45,388 bases of DNA from an uncultured Prevotellaceae bacterium (GTDB taxonomy: Bacteria > Bacteroidota > Bacteroidia > Bacteroidales > Bacteroidaceae), in the NCBI GenBank assembly GCA_937877605.1, contig CALFJA010000106.1:1-45388 (forward strand). The letters are read 5' to 3'. Below are positions 31,592-41,000 of this stretch, piece by piece (the first letter of the stretch is position 1; the number at the start of each line of letters is the position of its first letter). Both the position numbers and the translations under genes were made by a program. Below the pieces are notes generated by a model. It made no database searches. It was given only the letters and a program-made list of their open reading frames with translations, and was not told the origin of the DNA.

Positions 31592-31685
31592 TTTATTTGC
31601 ATTTTCCCGAGCGTGAGTACCTTATCCAAAGGTGTGATTAAGCGAGCGGAAAAGCAAATTTATTTGCATTTCCCGAGCGTGAGTA
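31560..31685. repeat. Two copies of a 60-bp direct repeat upstream of rsmG
   Basis: Copy 1 is 31560-31619 and copy 2 is 31627-31685. Both start CAAAGGT and continue GATTAAGCGAGCGGAAAAGC, then the palindrome GCAAATTTATTTGC, then CATTTtCCCGAGCGTGAGTA. Differences are two bases near the start and one T fewer in copy 2. Each copy can fold on itself (GGAAAAGCAAAT with ATTTGCATTTTCC). The repeat supplies the -33 box of rsmG. Confidence 0.92.
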
Positions 31686-32123
31686 TATCCCTATTTGCAT
31701 TTTAATCGAATGCATTCAGATCTGTCTTGACTGTTTCTGTTTGGGTAAGTTTGTAAAGATATTTTATGGAAATCCAGATTTTTCACTCTCTACAGCATGT
31801 TAAAATTCGGTTGGTGGGAAGAAGTGAAGGCCTGTCCGAGAAATTGTCTCTTTTGCGTTTTCCTATGGTTGTCAGCAGTTTGCGGGCATGTTTTCGGGCG
31901 TTTGAAATGCTTCTGTTTTTCAAGAGCCTAGGAGTCGGATGCCGATTCCTAGGCTCTTGTCGTACAATACCAGTCCAGTCGGCATACGGCACTCAGGCTC
32001 TTTTAATGGGATTCCTGGCTGGAAAATGTTAAAAGACATTCGCTTCCCGTATCAGATACTTCACAATATGCAGATAATGGAATGAGCAATGAGCGAGAAA
32101 CTTGTCAAATATTTTTTCCATGT
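31686..32123. other. Non-coding stretch between rsmG promoter region and trmN6
   Basis: About 440 bp without a credible gene; frames at 31766-32032 (+) and 31783-31992 (-) overlap each other and show no domain or signal peptide. It contains the palindrome at 31921-31959. The stretch lies between the start of the rsmG operon and the 3' end of trmN6, so no terminator or promoter could be tied to it with confidence. It may be a dispersed non-coding element. Confidence 0.5.
31921..31959. repeat. Long near-perfect palindrome
   Basis: CAAGAGCCTAGGA and TCCTAGGCTCTTG form a 13-bp perfect outer stem; the inside adds GTCGG with CCGAT (one G-T). No T-run follows on either strand (A-run on the minus strand), so a terminator role is not supported. 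Confidence 0.8.
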
Positions 32124-32819
32124 TCATAGGTAGAAATCACGAGTAAGCGCATGATGCCATTCTGACTTCGTGCCGTCCTTATGGCTGATGAACTGCTCCT
32201 CCAGCAGCATCTTGTCGGAATTTCTTGTCAGTTTCAGCAGTGTCCGGGTGGGTGACTTCCCCTCTATGGTAGCAACATCTGTGCGCTTCTGAACAGAAAA
32301 TCCACGGGACAGTGCTTCGGAAACAAGTGCTGGCACGGAAGTGGTGGGCAGTATCAGTGAGAACGCTCCCTCCTTCGTGAGCAGTCTGTCTACACCCTCC
32401 ATCAGTTCGCCCAAGGGCAACCACTGGCTATGACGCGCCTGCATCCGCCGATGGTCGCCGCCCAGCAGGCCGTTTACATAGAAAGGCGGGTTGCAGACAA
32501 TGCTGTCGTATTGTACCGTCGGGAAAAAGTCTTGCAGGCGTTTCCCAAACAGCCTTATCCTATCGGCAAAGAGGTTTCCCTTGAAGTTCTCCCTGGCTTG
32601 CGCTGCAGAAGGCTCGTCTGGCTCAATGGCATCGACCAGGGCATGTGAATAACGCTGTGCCATCATCAGTGCAATGAGCCCGGAACCCGTGCCGATGTCC
32701 AATAGGTGCTTACCCCCGTCTGCCCATGCGCCCAGCAGCACACCATCGGTACCTACGCGGTGGGCACAGCGGTCGTGACGAACCTCGAACTGCTTGAATA
32801 GGAAACTGGGTGCAGGCAT
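32124..32819 (-). CDS. trmN6: tRNA1(Val) (adenine-37-N6)-methyltransferase
   Basis: This 231-residue protein modifies A37 of tRNA-Val. Landmarks: FKQFEVRHDRCAHRVGTDGVLLGAW, LLDIGTGSGLIALMMAQR (SAM site), VDAIEPDEPSA, and VCNPPFYV, the NPPF motif of N6-adenine methyltransferases (about 108-115). C-terminal LLLEEQFISH-like text follows. The start at 32819 gives the family N terminus; the longer frame to 32888 reads a palindromic element. It is transcribed alone, convergent with no gene, and divergent from lon. Confidence 0.92.
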   Translation of the reverse strand: MPAPSFLFKQFEVRHDRCAHRVGTDGVLLGAWADGGKHLLDIGTGSGLIALMMAQRYSHALVDAIEPDEPSAAQARENFKGNLFADRIRLFGKRLQDFFPTVQYDSIVCNPPFYVNGLLGGDHRRMQARHSQWLPLGELMEGVDRLLTKEGAFSLILPTTSVPALVSEALSRGFSVQKRTDVATIEGKSPTRTLLKLTRNSDKMLLEEQFISHKDGTKSEWHHALTRDFYL

Positions 32820-32865
32820 TATTCTTTTGTGGGTTGAAAAGTATTCTTCTTCGCAGTGCCGCGTT

Positions 32866-32891
32866 TTGCTACGCGCTTGCCATGGCAAGAA
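32866..32891. repeat. GCTACGCGCTTG-type palindromic element, copy 1
   Basis: GCTACGCGCTTGCC is followed by ATGGCAAGAA; within it CTTGCCATGGCAAG (32876-32889) is a perfect 14-bp palindrome. The left 12 bases and the GGCAAGAA end recur at 43491-43513. Confidence 0.55.
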
Positions 32892-33048
32892 AGCATCCCC
32901 GCAGGGGAAGGCTTGTCATCTCATCCATGATATGGCAAAGATACGAAAATTCCAGCAGGCATCTGACAATACGGCTGAATTTAAAATTTATTAAGCCTTT
33001 TTCCCGATAAAAAGCATTTCCTTATGATGTTTTTTCTTTGAAAAGGTG

Positions 33049-33056
33049 TATCTTTG
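33049..33056 (+). promoter_or_regulatory. -7 box of lon
   Basis: TATCTTTG fits TAnnTTTG, 53 bases before the lon ATG. No TTTG lies at the standard 19-21 bp, so the promoter call is moderate. Confidence 0.55.
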
Positions 33057-33109
33057 CAAACTCAAAGTATGAAAAACGCAAAGGAAAGACATAACGGAGA
33101 TAAACAGAG

Positions 33110-35602
33110 ATGAGCAAGAAAATAAATACAAGCGTGCAGATGATAGCCGACTACGATGGCGACATAACCACTCTCTTGACCGAGCGGCCGACACCTGAGT
33201 ATGGTGAAGAACGCCATGTGGTGCCATTACTGGCTACACGCAACCAAGTTATATTCCCTGGAGTCTTGTCTACCATTTTGATTGGCCGTGAGGCCAGCAG
33301 GCATTTGGTTGAATATATACAGAAACATCCGGAAACCATTTTCGCCGTGTTCTGCCAAAACAACTCGCAGATTGACGATCCTGCAACCGAAGACCTCTGC
33401 GAGTATGGCGTATATGCCAAGATGGTCCGCGTGCTTGAGATTCCGTCGGAAGATCATACATCCACACTTGTTCTGCAGGCATTGAGCCGTTGCAAAATGG
33501 TCCGGTTGGTGGAAACCACACCCTTCTTGCGTGCAGAAGTGCTGGATCTGGATACAGACAACCGCAATCTTCCGCAGGAAGGCGACGAGCATTTCAAGGT
33601 GGCCGTCACCGAACTGAAGAAAACAGCCATCGACTATATCCGCAAGAATGAAGATATTCCTGATGATGCCCAGTTTGCCCTGAGCAACATCAAGAACGAT
33701 GTCATCCTGGTGGAATACATCTGCTCAAATCTTCCCTTGGAAGTCCGCGACAAACAACAATTGCTCGGCACTGACGATATCTTCAGCCGATGTTTGTTGC
33801 TGTTGAAGTTCCTGAATCGTGAGATACAATATAACGAACTCAAGTTAAGTATAAAGAATCGTACGCGTGAAGACTTGGATGCACAGCAGCGCGAGTATTT
33901 CCTCATGCAGCAAATGCGGAACATCAAGGAAGAACTCGGCACGGGTGAGGGATCTCCCGAGCGCGCGGAACTGCTGGCACAGGCAGAAACCAAGAAATGG
34001 TCGGAAGAGGTGGAGAGCGTTTTCCAGAAAGAACTGAACAAACTGGACATCCTCAATCCGCAAAGTCCGGACTACAGCGTACAGTACACCTATCTGCAGA
34101 CATTGGTCGGATTGCCCTGGAACGAATTCACCGAGGATGACCTGGACCTCCAGCGGGCACAGCAAATTCTTGATAAGGACCACTATGGCATGGAAAAAGT
34201 GAAGGAGCGTATTCTCGAATACCTTGCCGTGCTCAAGCAACGCGGAGACCTGAAATCGCCCATCCTATGCCTCTATGGTCCTCCGGGAGTGGGGAAAACC
34301 AGTCTGGGAAAGAGCATCGCCGAGTCGATGCAACGCAAATATGTGCGCGTTTCCTTGGGAGGACTACACGATGAGTCGGAAATTCGCGGACACCGCCGCA
34401 CCTATATCGGTGCTATGCCCGGACGGATTATCAAGAACATACAGAAGGCAGGAACCTCCAATCCCGTTTTTGTACTTGACGAAATCGACAAGATAACGCA
34501 GAACACCATCAACGGCGACCCATCGTCGGCATTGCTCGAAGTGCTCGACCCTGAGCAGAACTCTGCTTTCCACGACAATTACCTGGATGTGGACTACGAC
34601 CTTTCCAAGGTGCTTTTTATTGCCACAGCCAACGACCTTACCACTATACCACGCCCATTGCTCGACCGCATGGAAATCATTGAAGTGAGTGGTTATATTA
34701 CGGAAGAGAAGATAGAAATAGCCCGCCAGCACTTGGTTCCTCGCGAACTGGTGAATACGGGCTTTGACACTCAGGAGGAACAGCCTCGCTTCTCAAAGAC
34801 AACCATTGAGCGCATCATTGAGCAATATACCCGAGAGAGTGGTGTGCGTCAGTTGGAGAAGCAGATAAACAAAGCACTTCGCAAACTGGCCTACATCAAG
34901 GTGCGTGACAATAAGCTACCTTTTATCCAAGTCAATCCAAAAGACTTGAAGGATCTGCTGGGTAAACCACCGTTCTACCGTGACATCTATCAGGGCAACG
35001 ACTACGCCGGTGTCGTTACTGGATTGGCATGGACCAGCGTCGGTGGCGAAATCCTCTTTATCGAGACCTCACTCAGTCGGTCTAAACATGCGAGGCTGAC
35101 ACTGACCGGTAACCTTGGTGATGTTATGAAAGAAAGTGCCCAGATTGCTTTGGAATATGTCAAGGCTCATGCCCAATTGCTACAAATCGATGCACGCATC
35201 TTTGATGAGTGGAACATCCATATCCATGTTCCGGAAGGTGCCACGCCCAAGGACGGACCTTCGGCAGGCATCACCATCGCTACATCCATAGCCTCGGCAC
35301 TGACCCAGCGTAAGGTGCGCAAGAACACCGCCATGACAGGTGAGATTACCCTCCGTGGAAAAGTGCTTCCTGTCGGTGGAATCAAGGAAAAAATTCTGGC
35401 AGCCAAGCGTGCCGGAATCACGGATATTGTCATGTGCTCGGAGAACAAGAAAGACATAGAGGAAATTCCCGACATCTACCTCGAAGGACTTAATTTCCAC
35501 TATGTGAAACAAATAGACGAGGTGTGGAAGTTCGCACTGACTGATGAAATCGTGGACAACCCCGTACACTTCGATATTGAGAAAACCGCCGACAAAGCCT
35601 AA
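33110..35602 (+). CDS. lon: ATP-dependent protease Lon
   Basis: This 830-residue protein degrades misfolded and regulatory proteins in the cytoplasm. The N-terminal LAN domain (about 35-240) holds VVPLLATRNQVIFPGV. The AAA+ module has Walker A LYGPPGVGKTSLGKS (about 390) and Walker B FVLDEIDKI. The sensor part is followed by the protease domain with the Ser-Lys dyad: PKDGPSAGIT (catalytic Ser) and GGIKEKILAAKR (catalytic Lys). Length fits Bacteroidetes Lon. It is followed by tgt after one base, so the two are likely co-transcribed. Confidence 0.98.
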   Translation: MSKKINTSVQMIADYDGDITTLLTERPTPEYGEERHVVPLLATRNQVIFPGVLSTILIGREASRHLVEYIQKHPETIFAVFCQNNSQIDDPATEDLCEYGVYAKMVRVLEIPSEDHTSTLVLQALSRCKMVRLVETTPFLRAEVLDLDTDNRNLPQEGDEHFKVAVTELKKTAIDYIRKNEDIPDDAQFALSNIKNDVILVEYICSNLPLEVRDKQQLLGTDDIFSRCLLLLKFLNREIQYNELKLSIKNRTREDLDAQQREYFLMQQMRNIKEELGTGEGSPERAELLAQAETKKWSEEVESVFQKELNKLDILNPQSPDYSVQYTYLQTLVGLPWNEFTEDDLDLQRAQQILDKDHYGMEKVKERILEYLAVLKQRGDLKSPILCLYGPPGVGKTSLGKSIAESMQRKYVRVSLGGLHDESEIRGHRRTYIGAMPGRIIKNIQKAGTSNPVFVLDEIDKITQNTINGDPSSALLEVLDPEQNSAFHDNYLDVDYDLSKVLFIATANDLTTIPRPLLDRMEIIEVSGYITEEKIEIARQHLVPRELVNTGFDTQEEQPRFSKTTIERIIEQYTRESGVRQLEKQINKALRKLAYIKVRDNKLPFIQVNPKDLKDLLGKPPFYRDIYQGNDYAGVVTGLAWTSVGGEILFIETSLSRSKHARLTLTGNLGDVMKESAQIALEYVKAHAQLLQIDARIFDEWNIHIHVPEGATPKDGPSAGITIATSIASALTQRKVRKNTAMTGEITLRGKVLPVGGIKEKILAAKRAGITDIVMCSENKKDIEEIPDIYLEGLNFHYVKQIDEVWKFALTDEIVDNPVHFDIEKTADKA

Positions 35603-35603
35603 G

Positions 35604-36731
35604 ATGAAATTCACACTGACACATACATGCGCAGGCAGCCAGGCTCGGGCCGGGCAAATGGAAACCGGCCACGGCAACATCCTGACCCCCATCTTCATGC
35701 CCGTGGGGACATGTGGAAGTGTGAAGGGAGTCCATTTTCAGGAACTTATCGAGCAGGTTCAGGCGCAAATCATCCTCGGCAACACCTACCATCTATACCT
35801 GCGACCTGGACTTGATATCCTTTCCCGTGCCGGCGGACTCCACCGTTTCATAGGCTGGGATCGTCCCATCCTGACCGACAGCGGCGGTTTCCAAGTATTC
35901 TCCCTTACAGGTATCCGCAAACTTACCAGGGAAGGATGCGAGTTCCGCTCCCACATTGACGGTTCAAAACACTTTTTCACGCCAGAGAATGTTATTGATA
36001 CCCAGCGCATTATCGGCGCAGACATTATCATGGCTTTCGATGAATGCCCTCCGGGACAAAGCGACTACGCTTATGCCAAGCGCAGTCTCCAGTTGACGGA
36101 ACACTGGCTCGACCGTTGCTATCGCCGCTTTTGTGAGACACTGCCTCATTACGGGCATAGTCAGGCACTGTTTCCCATTGTGCAGGGATGCACTTACAAG
36201 GACCTCCGTCGTGAGGCGGCCAAGCGTATTGCCGACATGGATGTCGAGGGAAATGCCATCGGCGGGCTTGCCGTAGGAGAGCCTACAGAAGTAATGTATG
36301 AGATGATAGAGGAGGTGAACCAAATTCTGCCTACATCGCGTCCGCGTTACCTTATGGGCGTCGGCACTCCACAGAACATTCTTGAGGCTATTGACCGCGG
36401 TGTTGATATGTTCGATTGCGTCATGCCCACCCGCAATGGTCGCAATGCCATGCTTTTCACCTATGAGGGAACAATGAACATGCGTAACAAGAAATGGGAA
36501 GACCAGTTCACGCCAATCGATCCCGAAGGATGCACCGTCGACCGCATCTATACCAAGGCTTACCTTCACCATCTGTTCAAGGCCAACGAGTTGCTTGCCA
36601 TGCAGATAGCCAGCATCCATAATCTGGCATTCTATCTGCGATTGGTTACCGATGCCCGTGAGCATATTCTGCAGGGTGATTTTCCTGATTGGAAGAAGCA
36701 TACCGTAGAACAACTTTCTCGCCGAATATGA
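35604..36731 (+). CDS. tgt: tRNA-guanine transglycosylase
   Basis: This 375-residue enzyme exchanges guanine 34 of certain tRNAs for the queuosine precursor preQ1. Visible motifs: MPVGTCGSVKGV, ILGNTYHLYLRPG, LTDSGGFQVFSL (catalytic Asp region), IMAFDECPPGQSDYAY, GNAIGGLAVGEP, and DMFDCVMPTRNGRNAM (nucleophile Asp). The zinc site CxVDRIYTKAYLHHLF with His is near the C terminus. The start at 35604 was chosen because it lies one base after the lon stop and begins MKFTLTHTCAGSQAR as in the family. It overlaps the permease gene by 4 bases (ATGA). Confidence 0.97.
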   Translation: MKFTLTHTCAGSQARAGQMETGHGNILTPIFMPVGTCGSVKGVHFQELIEQVQAQIILGNTYHLYLRPGLDILSRAGGLHRFIGWDRPILTDSGGFQVFSLTGIRKLTREGCEFRSHIDGSKHFFTPENVIDTQRIIGADIIMAFDECPPGQSDYAYAKRSLQLTEHWLDRCYRRFCETLPHYGHSQALFPIVQGCTYKDLRREAAKRIADMDVEGNAIGGLAVGEPTEVMYEMIEEVNQILPTSRPRYLMGVGTPQNILEAIDRGVDMFDCVMPTRNGRNAMLFTYEGTMNMRNKKWEDQFTPIDPEGCTVDRIYTKAYLHHLFKANELLAMQIASIHNLAFYLRLVTDAREHILQGDFPDWKKHTVEQLSRRI

Positions 36732-37894
36732 AACAGCAACTGAAAGAAATTGTAACCCTCTGGAGCGATTTCCGTCGTTTCTTCGCCCAGCAACTGCAAC
36801 GCCTGCCGCTGCAGACAATTGACTGGTACATCATACGCAAGTTCATCGGTACCTATTTCTTCTCGATAGCTCTTATTATTAGCATCTCCATCGTATTCGA
36901 TGTAAACGAAAATCTGGCAAAGTTCACCCAGAATGACGCGCCACTCAGTGCCATTGTGTTTGACTACTATGCCAACTTCGTTCCCTATTTCGCCAACTTG
37001 TTCAGTCCGCTTTTTGTATTCATTGCCGTCATCTTCTTTACCAGCAAGCTGGCGGGCAACTCCGAGATTATCGCCATGCTGGCGGCGGGAATATCATTCA
37101 AGCGGTTGCTACGCCCCTATATGCTATCCTGTGTGGCCATCGCCTTACTCTCGTTCTATCTCAGTGCTTATGTCATTCCCCATGGTACTGTCACACGACA
37201 GCAGTTTGAGGCACGCTACAAGAACAAGCGGCGGGTCACGACGGCTGAGAATGTACAGTTGCAGGTGTCGCCGGGTGTAGTTGCTTTTTTTCAGCATTAC
37301 GACAACAAACAACGGCGCGCTTACGGTTTCTCCCTCGACCAGTTCCAGGGAAAGAAGCTTGTCAGCCATTTGACCGCCGTGCAGGCACAGTATGATACTA
37401 TCGCTCAGGACCGCTACCACTGGCATCTTCAGCAGTGGCGACAACGGGAGATGCGAGGACTGAAGGAACAGATTACTAGCGGTGAGGAACTTGACACTAT
37501 CATTGCACTTGAACCTACTGACCTGATTTACTCCAAGGGGCAGCAGGAAACTTTCACACTCCCACAACTTCGGCAGTACATCCAGCGCCAGCGTCAGCGT
37601 GGTTCCACCAATGTTGTCCAATATCAAGTGGAATATCATAAGCGCATCGCTGCATCTTTTGCCTCGTTCATACTCACTCTTATCGGACTGTCCCTCTCTG
37701 CACGCAAACGGAAGGGAGGAATGGGACTTGCACTCGGTATTGGCATGGCGCTCAGTTTCATCTATATCATGCTGCAGACCGTCTGCTCCACCTTCGCTGT
37801 CAATGCCGACTTTCCGCCCATGCTTGCCGCATGGCTGCCAAACTTGTTGTTTGCCGTTGTGGCCTACTTCTGCTACCGTCAGGCTCCTAATTAA
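36728..37894 (+). CDS. LptF/LptG family permease of the LPS transporter
   Basis: This 388-residue inner-membrane protein has an N-terminal part with IDWYIIRKFIGTYFFSIALIISISIVFDVNENLAKF and FVPYFANLFSPLFVFIAVIFF. A periplasmic beta-rich domain (about 145-285, VQLQVSPGVVAFFQHYDNKQRRAYG) follows, then two or three C-terminal membrane segments. This is the LptF/LptG (YjgP/YjgQ) plan, which extracts LPS from the inner membrane with LptB. Whether it is LptF or LptG cannot be decided here. It overlaps tgt by 4 bases, and a terminator follows 15 bases later. Confidence 0.92.
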   Translation: MKQQLKEIVTLWSDFRRFFAQQLQRLPLQTIDWYIIRKFIGTYFFSIALIISISIVFDVNENLAKFTQNDAPLSAIVFDYYANFVPYFANLFSPLFVFIAVIFFTSKLAGNSEIIAMLAAGISFKRLLRPYMLSCVAIALLSFYLSAYVIPHGTVTRQQFEARYKNKRRVTTAENVQLQVSPGVVAFFQHYDNKQRRAYGFSLDQFQGKKLVSHLTAVQAQYDTIAQDRYHWHLQQWRQREMRGLKEQITSGEELDTIIALEPTDLIYSKGQQETFTLPQLRQYIQRQRQRGSTNVVQYQVEYHKRIAASFASFILTLIGLSLSARKRKGGMGLALGIGMALSFIYIMLQTVCSTFAVNADFPPMLAAWLPNLLFAVVAYFCYRQAPN

Positions 37895-37909
37895 GGGCTT
37901 TTTAAATAC

Positions 37910-37935
37910 GAGAGGATTTTTATCCTCTCTTTTTT
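37910..37935 (+). terminator. Rho-independent terminator after the lon-tgt-lpt operon
   Basis: GAGAGGAT pairs with ATCCTCTC around TTTT, followed by six T. Confidence 0.95.
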
Positions 37936-37944
37936 GTGGAATAG

Positions 37945-37977
37945 TTTTCGTTAAGTCAACAATAAATTGTAATTTTG
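37945..37977 (+). promoter_or_regulatory. Promoter of the ileS operon
   Basis: TAATTTTG at 37970-37977 is the -7 box. TTTTCG at 37945-37950 is a near-match -33 box with 19 bp between. The leader to ATG 38005 is about 20 bases. Confidence 0.7.
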
Positions 37978-38004
37978 CGCTGAAACTGAAAAACAGAAAA
38001 AACA

Positions 38005-41000
38005 ATGACGGAAAAGAAATTTCCACAGCCTAAAGGCCTTGACCTTAGGGAAACAGGCAGGACTATGCTCGGCCGTTGGCAGGAGCGGAATGTGTTCGGA
38101 CGCTCGGTAGATGAAAGAGACGGTTGTCCACAGTTCGTCTTCTACGAAGGCCCTCCGTCGGCCAATGGACATCCGGGCATCCACCATGTTCTGGCGCGTA
38201 GCATCAAGGATACTTTCAATCGCTACAAGACTATGAAAGGCTTCCAAGTGCACAGAAAGGCTGGCTGGGACACGCATGGTCTTCCTGTGGAACTTGGCGT
38301 GGAGAAGGAACTTGGCATTACCAAGGCTGACATTGACAACAAGGATTCAGAACGCTACATCTCGACAGAAGACTATAACCATCGTTGCCGCGAGAATGTG
38401 ATGAAGTTCACTGCCGAATGGCGTGCACTGACTGAACAGATGGGCTATTTCGTAGACCTGGACCATCCATATATCACCTACGACAACAAATATATTGAGA
38501 CGCTGTGGTGGTTGCTTCAGCAACTATATAAGAAAGGATTGCTCTATAAAGGCTACACCATCCAGCCTTATTCTCCTGCAGCAGGTACCGGGCTGAGTAG
38601 TCACGAGTTGAACCAGCCTGGATGTTACCGCGATGTGAAGGATACAACTGCTACCGTGCTGTTCGAGGTGACCTCTGTTCGCCCCGAATGGGAAGGATGG
38701 GGGAGAGTGTATGTTGCCGCTTGGACTACAACACCTTGGACACTGCCGTCAAATACCGCACTCTGTGTGGGACCGAAGATTGACTATGTCGCCCTGCGTA
38801 CCTATCATCCCTATACGCATGAGCCCATGACGCTGCTCATGGCAGAGAGTCGTGTGGCTGCCTATTTCGGTACGGAAGGAGCAGAAAAGCCTCTTGAGGC
38901 ATATAATCCGGAAGAAAAAATCATGCCCTACAAAGTGGTAGGCAGATACAAGGGAATAGAACTGGTGGGTGTAACCTATCAGCAACTGATGCCTTGGGTG
39001 CTCCCAGTGGCAAAATTGGACAAGAACGCCCCTCGTTTCGTTCAGAATTATGCCGAAAGGCATTCTGAAAAAGTGTTTACCGGCGAGACTGGCAGAGACC
39101 GTTTCGTGGAGATGGGTGAAAAAGCGTTCCGCATCATTCCTGGTGACTATGTTACCACTGAGGACGGTACAGGTATTGTGCACATCGCACCTACCTTCGG
39201 CGCAGATGACGCCAAGGTGGCAAAGGATGCCGAAGTCCCGGCACTCTACCTTATTAATAAGAAGGGTGAACCGCGTCCAATGGTCGACCTTGAAGGAAAG
39301 TACTATGTAACGGAAGAACTGGACAAGAACTTCCTTGACAGATGTGTTGACTTTCAACTTTATGGCAAGTATGCCGGCTGCTATGTAAAGAATGCCTACG
39401 ATCCACAATTCAACCAAAATGGCTATGACGAAAAGGCAGCCAGCAAGGCGGAAGACTTGAACCTGGTACTCTCACTTGAGATGAAGAAGGACGGCAGTCT
39501 CCTTCGAATGGAGAAACATGTACACAATTACCCACACTGCTGGAGAACGGATAAACCAGTACTCTATTATCCGCTCGACAGCTGGTTTATCCGCTCGACC
39601 GCTGCAAAGGACAGAATGGTGGAACTGAACAAGACAATTAACTGGCAACCAACTTCCACCGGTACGGGTCGTTTCGGCAATTGGCTGGAGAACTTGAACG
39701 ACTGGAATCTCTCACGCTCCCGTTTCTGGGGAACACCGCTCCCTATTTGGTGTAACGACGATGGTGAAGAAATCTGCATAGGCTCGGTAGCCGAACTCTA
39801 CAAGGAGATAGAGAAGAGTGTGTCTGCCGGAATCATGGACAAGAATCCCTTGAAAGAGGCAGGCTTTATACCCGACGACTTCTCGCAGGAAAACTATGAC
39901 CGGATAGATTTGCACCGCCCATATATTGACCGCATCGTACTGGTCAGCCCATCGGGCAAGGCAATGCATCGCGAAACAGATCTTATTGATGTCTGGTTCG
40001 ACTCAGGAAGCATGCCCTATGCACAGGTTCACTATCCGTTTGAGAACCGTGAAGCCGTCGACAGCCGAAAAGCCTTCCCCGCTGATTTCATCAATGAGGG
40101 CGTGGATCAAACCCGCGGATGGTTCTTCACGCTCCATGCCATTGCCACCATGGTGTTCGACAGCGTAGCTTTCAAGAATGTAATTTCCACAGGACTGGTG
40201 CTCGATGCCAAGGGAAACAAAATGTCAAAGCATGTGGGAAATGTGACTAATCCCTTCGAAATGATGGACAAATATGGTTCCGATGCTGTACGATTCTACA
40301 TGATGACCAATAGCGAGCCATGGGACAACCTGAAGTTTGATCCGGAAGGCGTTGACGAAATCCGAAGGAAATTCTTTGGAACACTCTATAATACCTATTC
40401 GTTCTTTGCCCTCTATGCCAATGTTGACGGCTTCACAGCCGATACCGAATGGGTGAACTATTCTGATCGACCGGAAATTGACCGATGGATTATATCCTCG
40501 CTTCATACATTGATCGGTAATGTTACGGCAGAGATGGACCTTTATGACCCGACACGCGCTGGGCGACTAATTGATAAATTTGTAGACGACGACCTGAGTA
40601 ACTGGTATGTCCGCCTGAACCGCAAACGCTTCTGGGGAAAGGAGATGAGTCAGGACAAGCGTTCGGCTTACCATACGCTCTACGAATGTCTCATAACCGT
40701 GACAAAATTGCTCGCTCCGTTTGCACCGTTCTATTCCGACCAGCTCTATTCGCAACTGGGAGGTGAGAAAGACAGCGTACATCTGGACTTCTATCCAACG
40801 CCAAACGGACAACTCATCGACAAGGAACTGGAAGAGCGGATGACACTCGCACAACGCATTACCTCGATGACGCTCGCCCTCCGTAGAAAGGTAAACATCA
40901 AAGTGCGGCAGCCCCTACAGACAATTATGATTCCTACTGGATCGCAGCAGAAAAGCATCGAGGCCGTACGAGATATTATTCTCAGTGAGGTTAATGTGAA

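Noticed and set aside
31552..31629. N-terminal extension of rsmG by 26 residues
   Set aside because: It would translate the promoter and the direct repeat; family N terminus starts at 31551.
31921..31959. Terminator
   Set aside because: No T-run on either strand and no gene end close by.
31766..32032. 88-codon plus-strand frame in the rsmG-trmN6 gap
   Set aside because: It reads across the palindrome, overlaps an equally open antisense frame and shows no domain.
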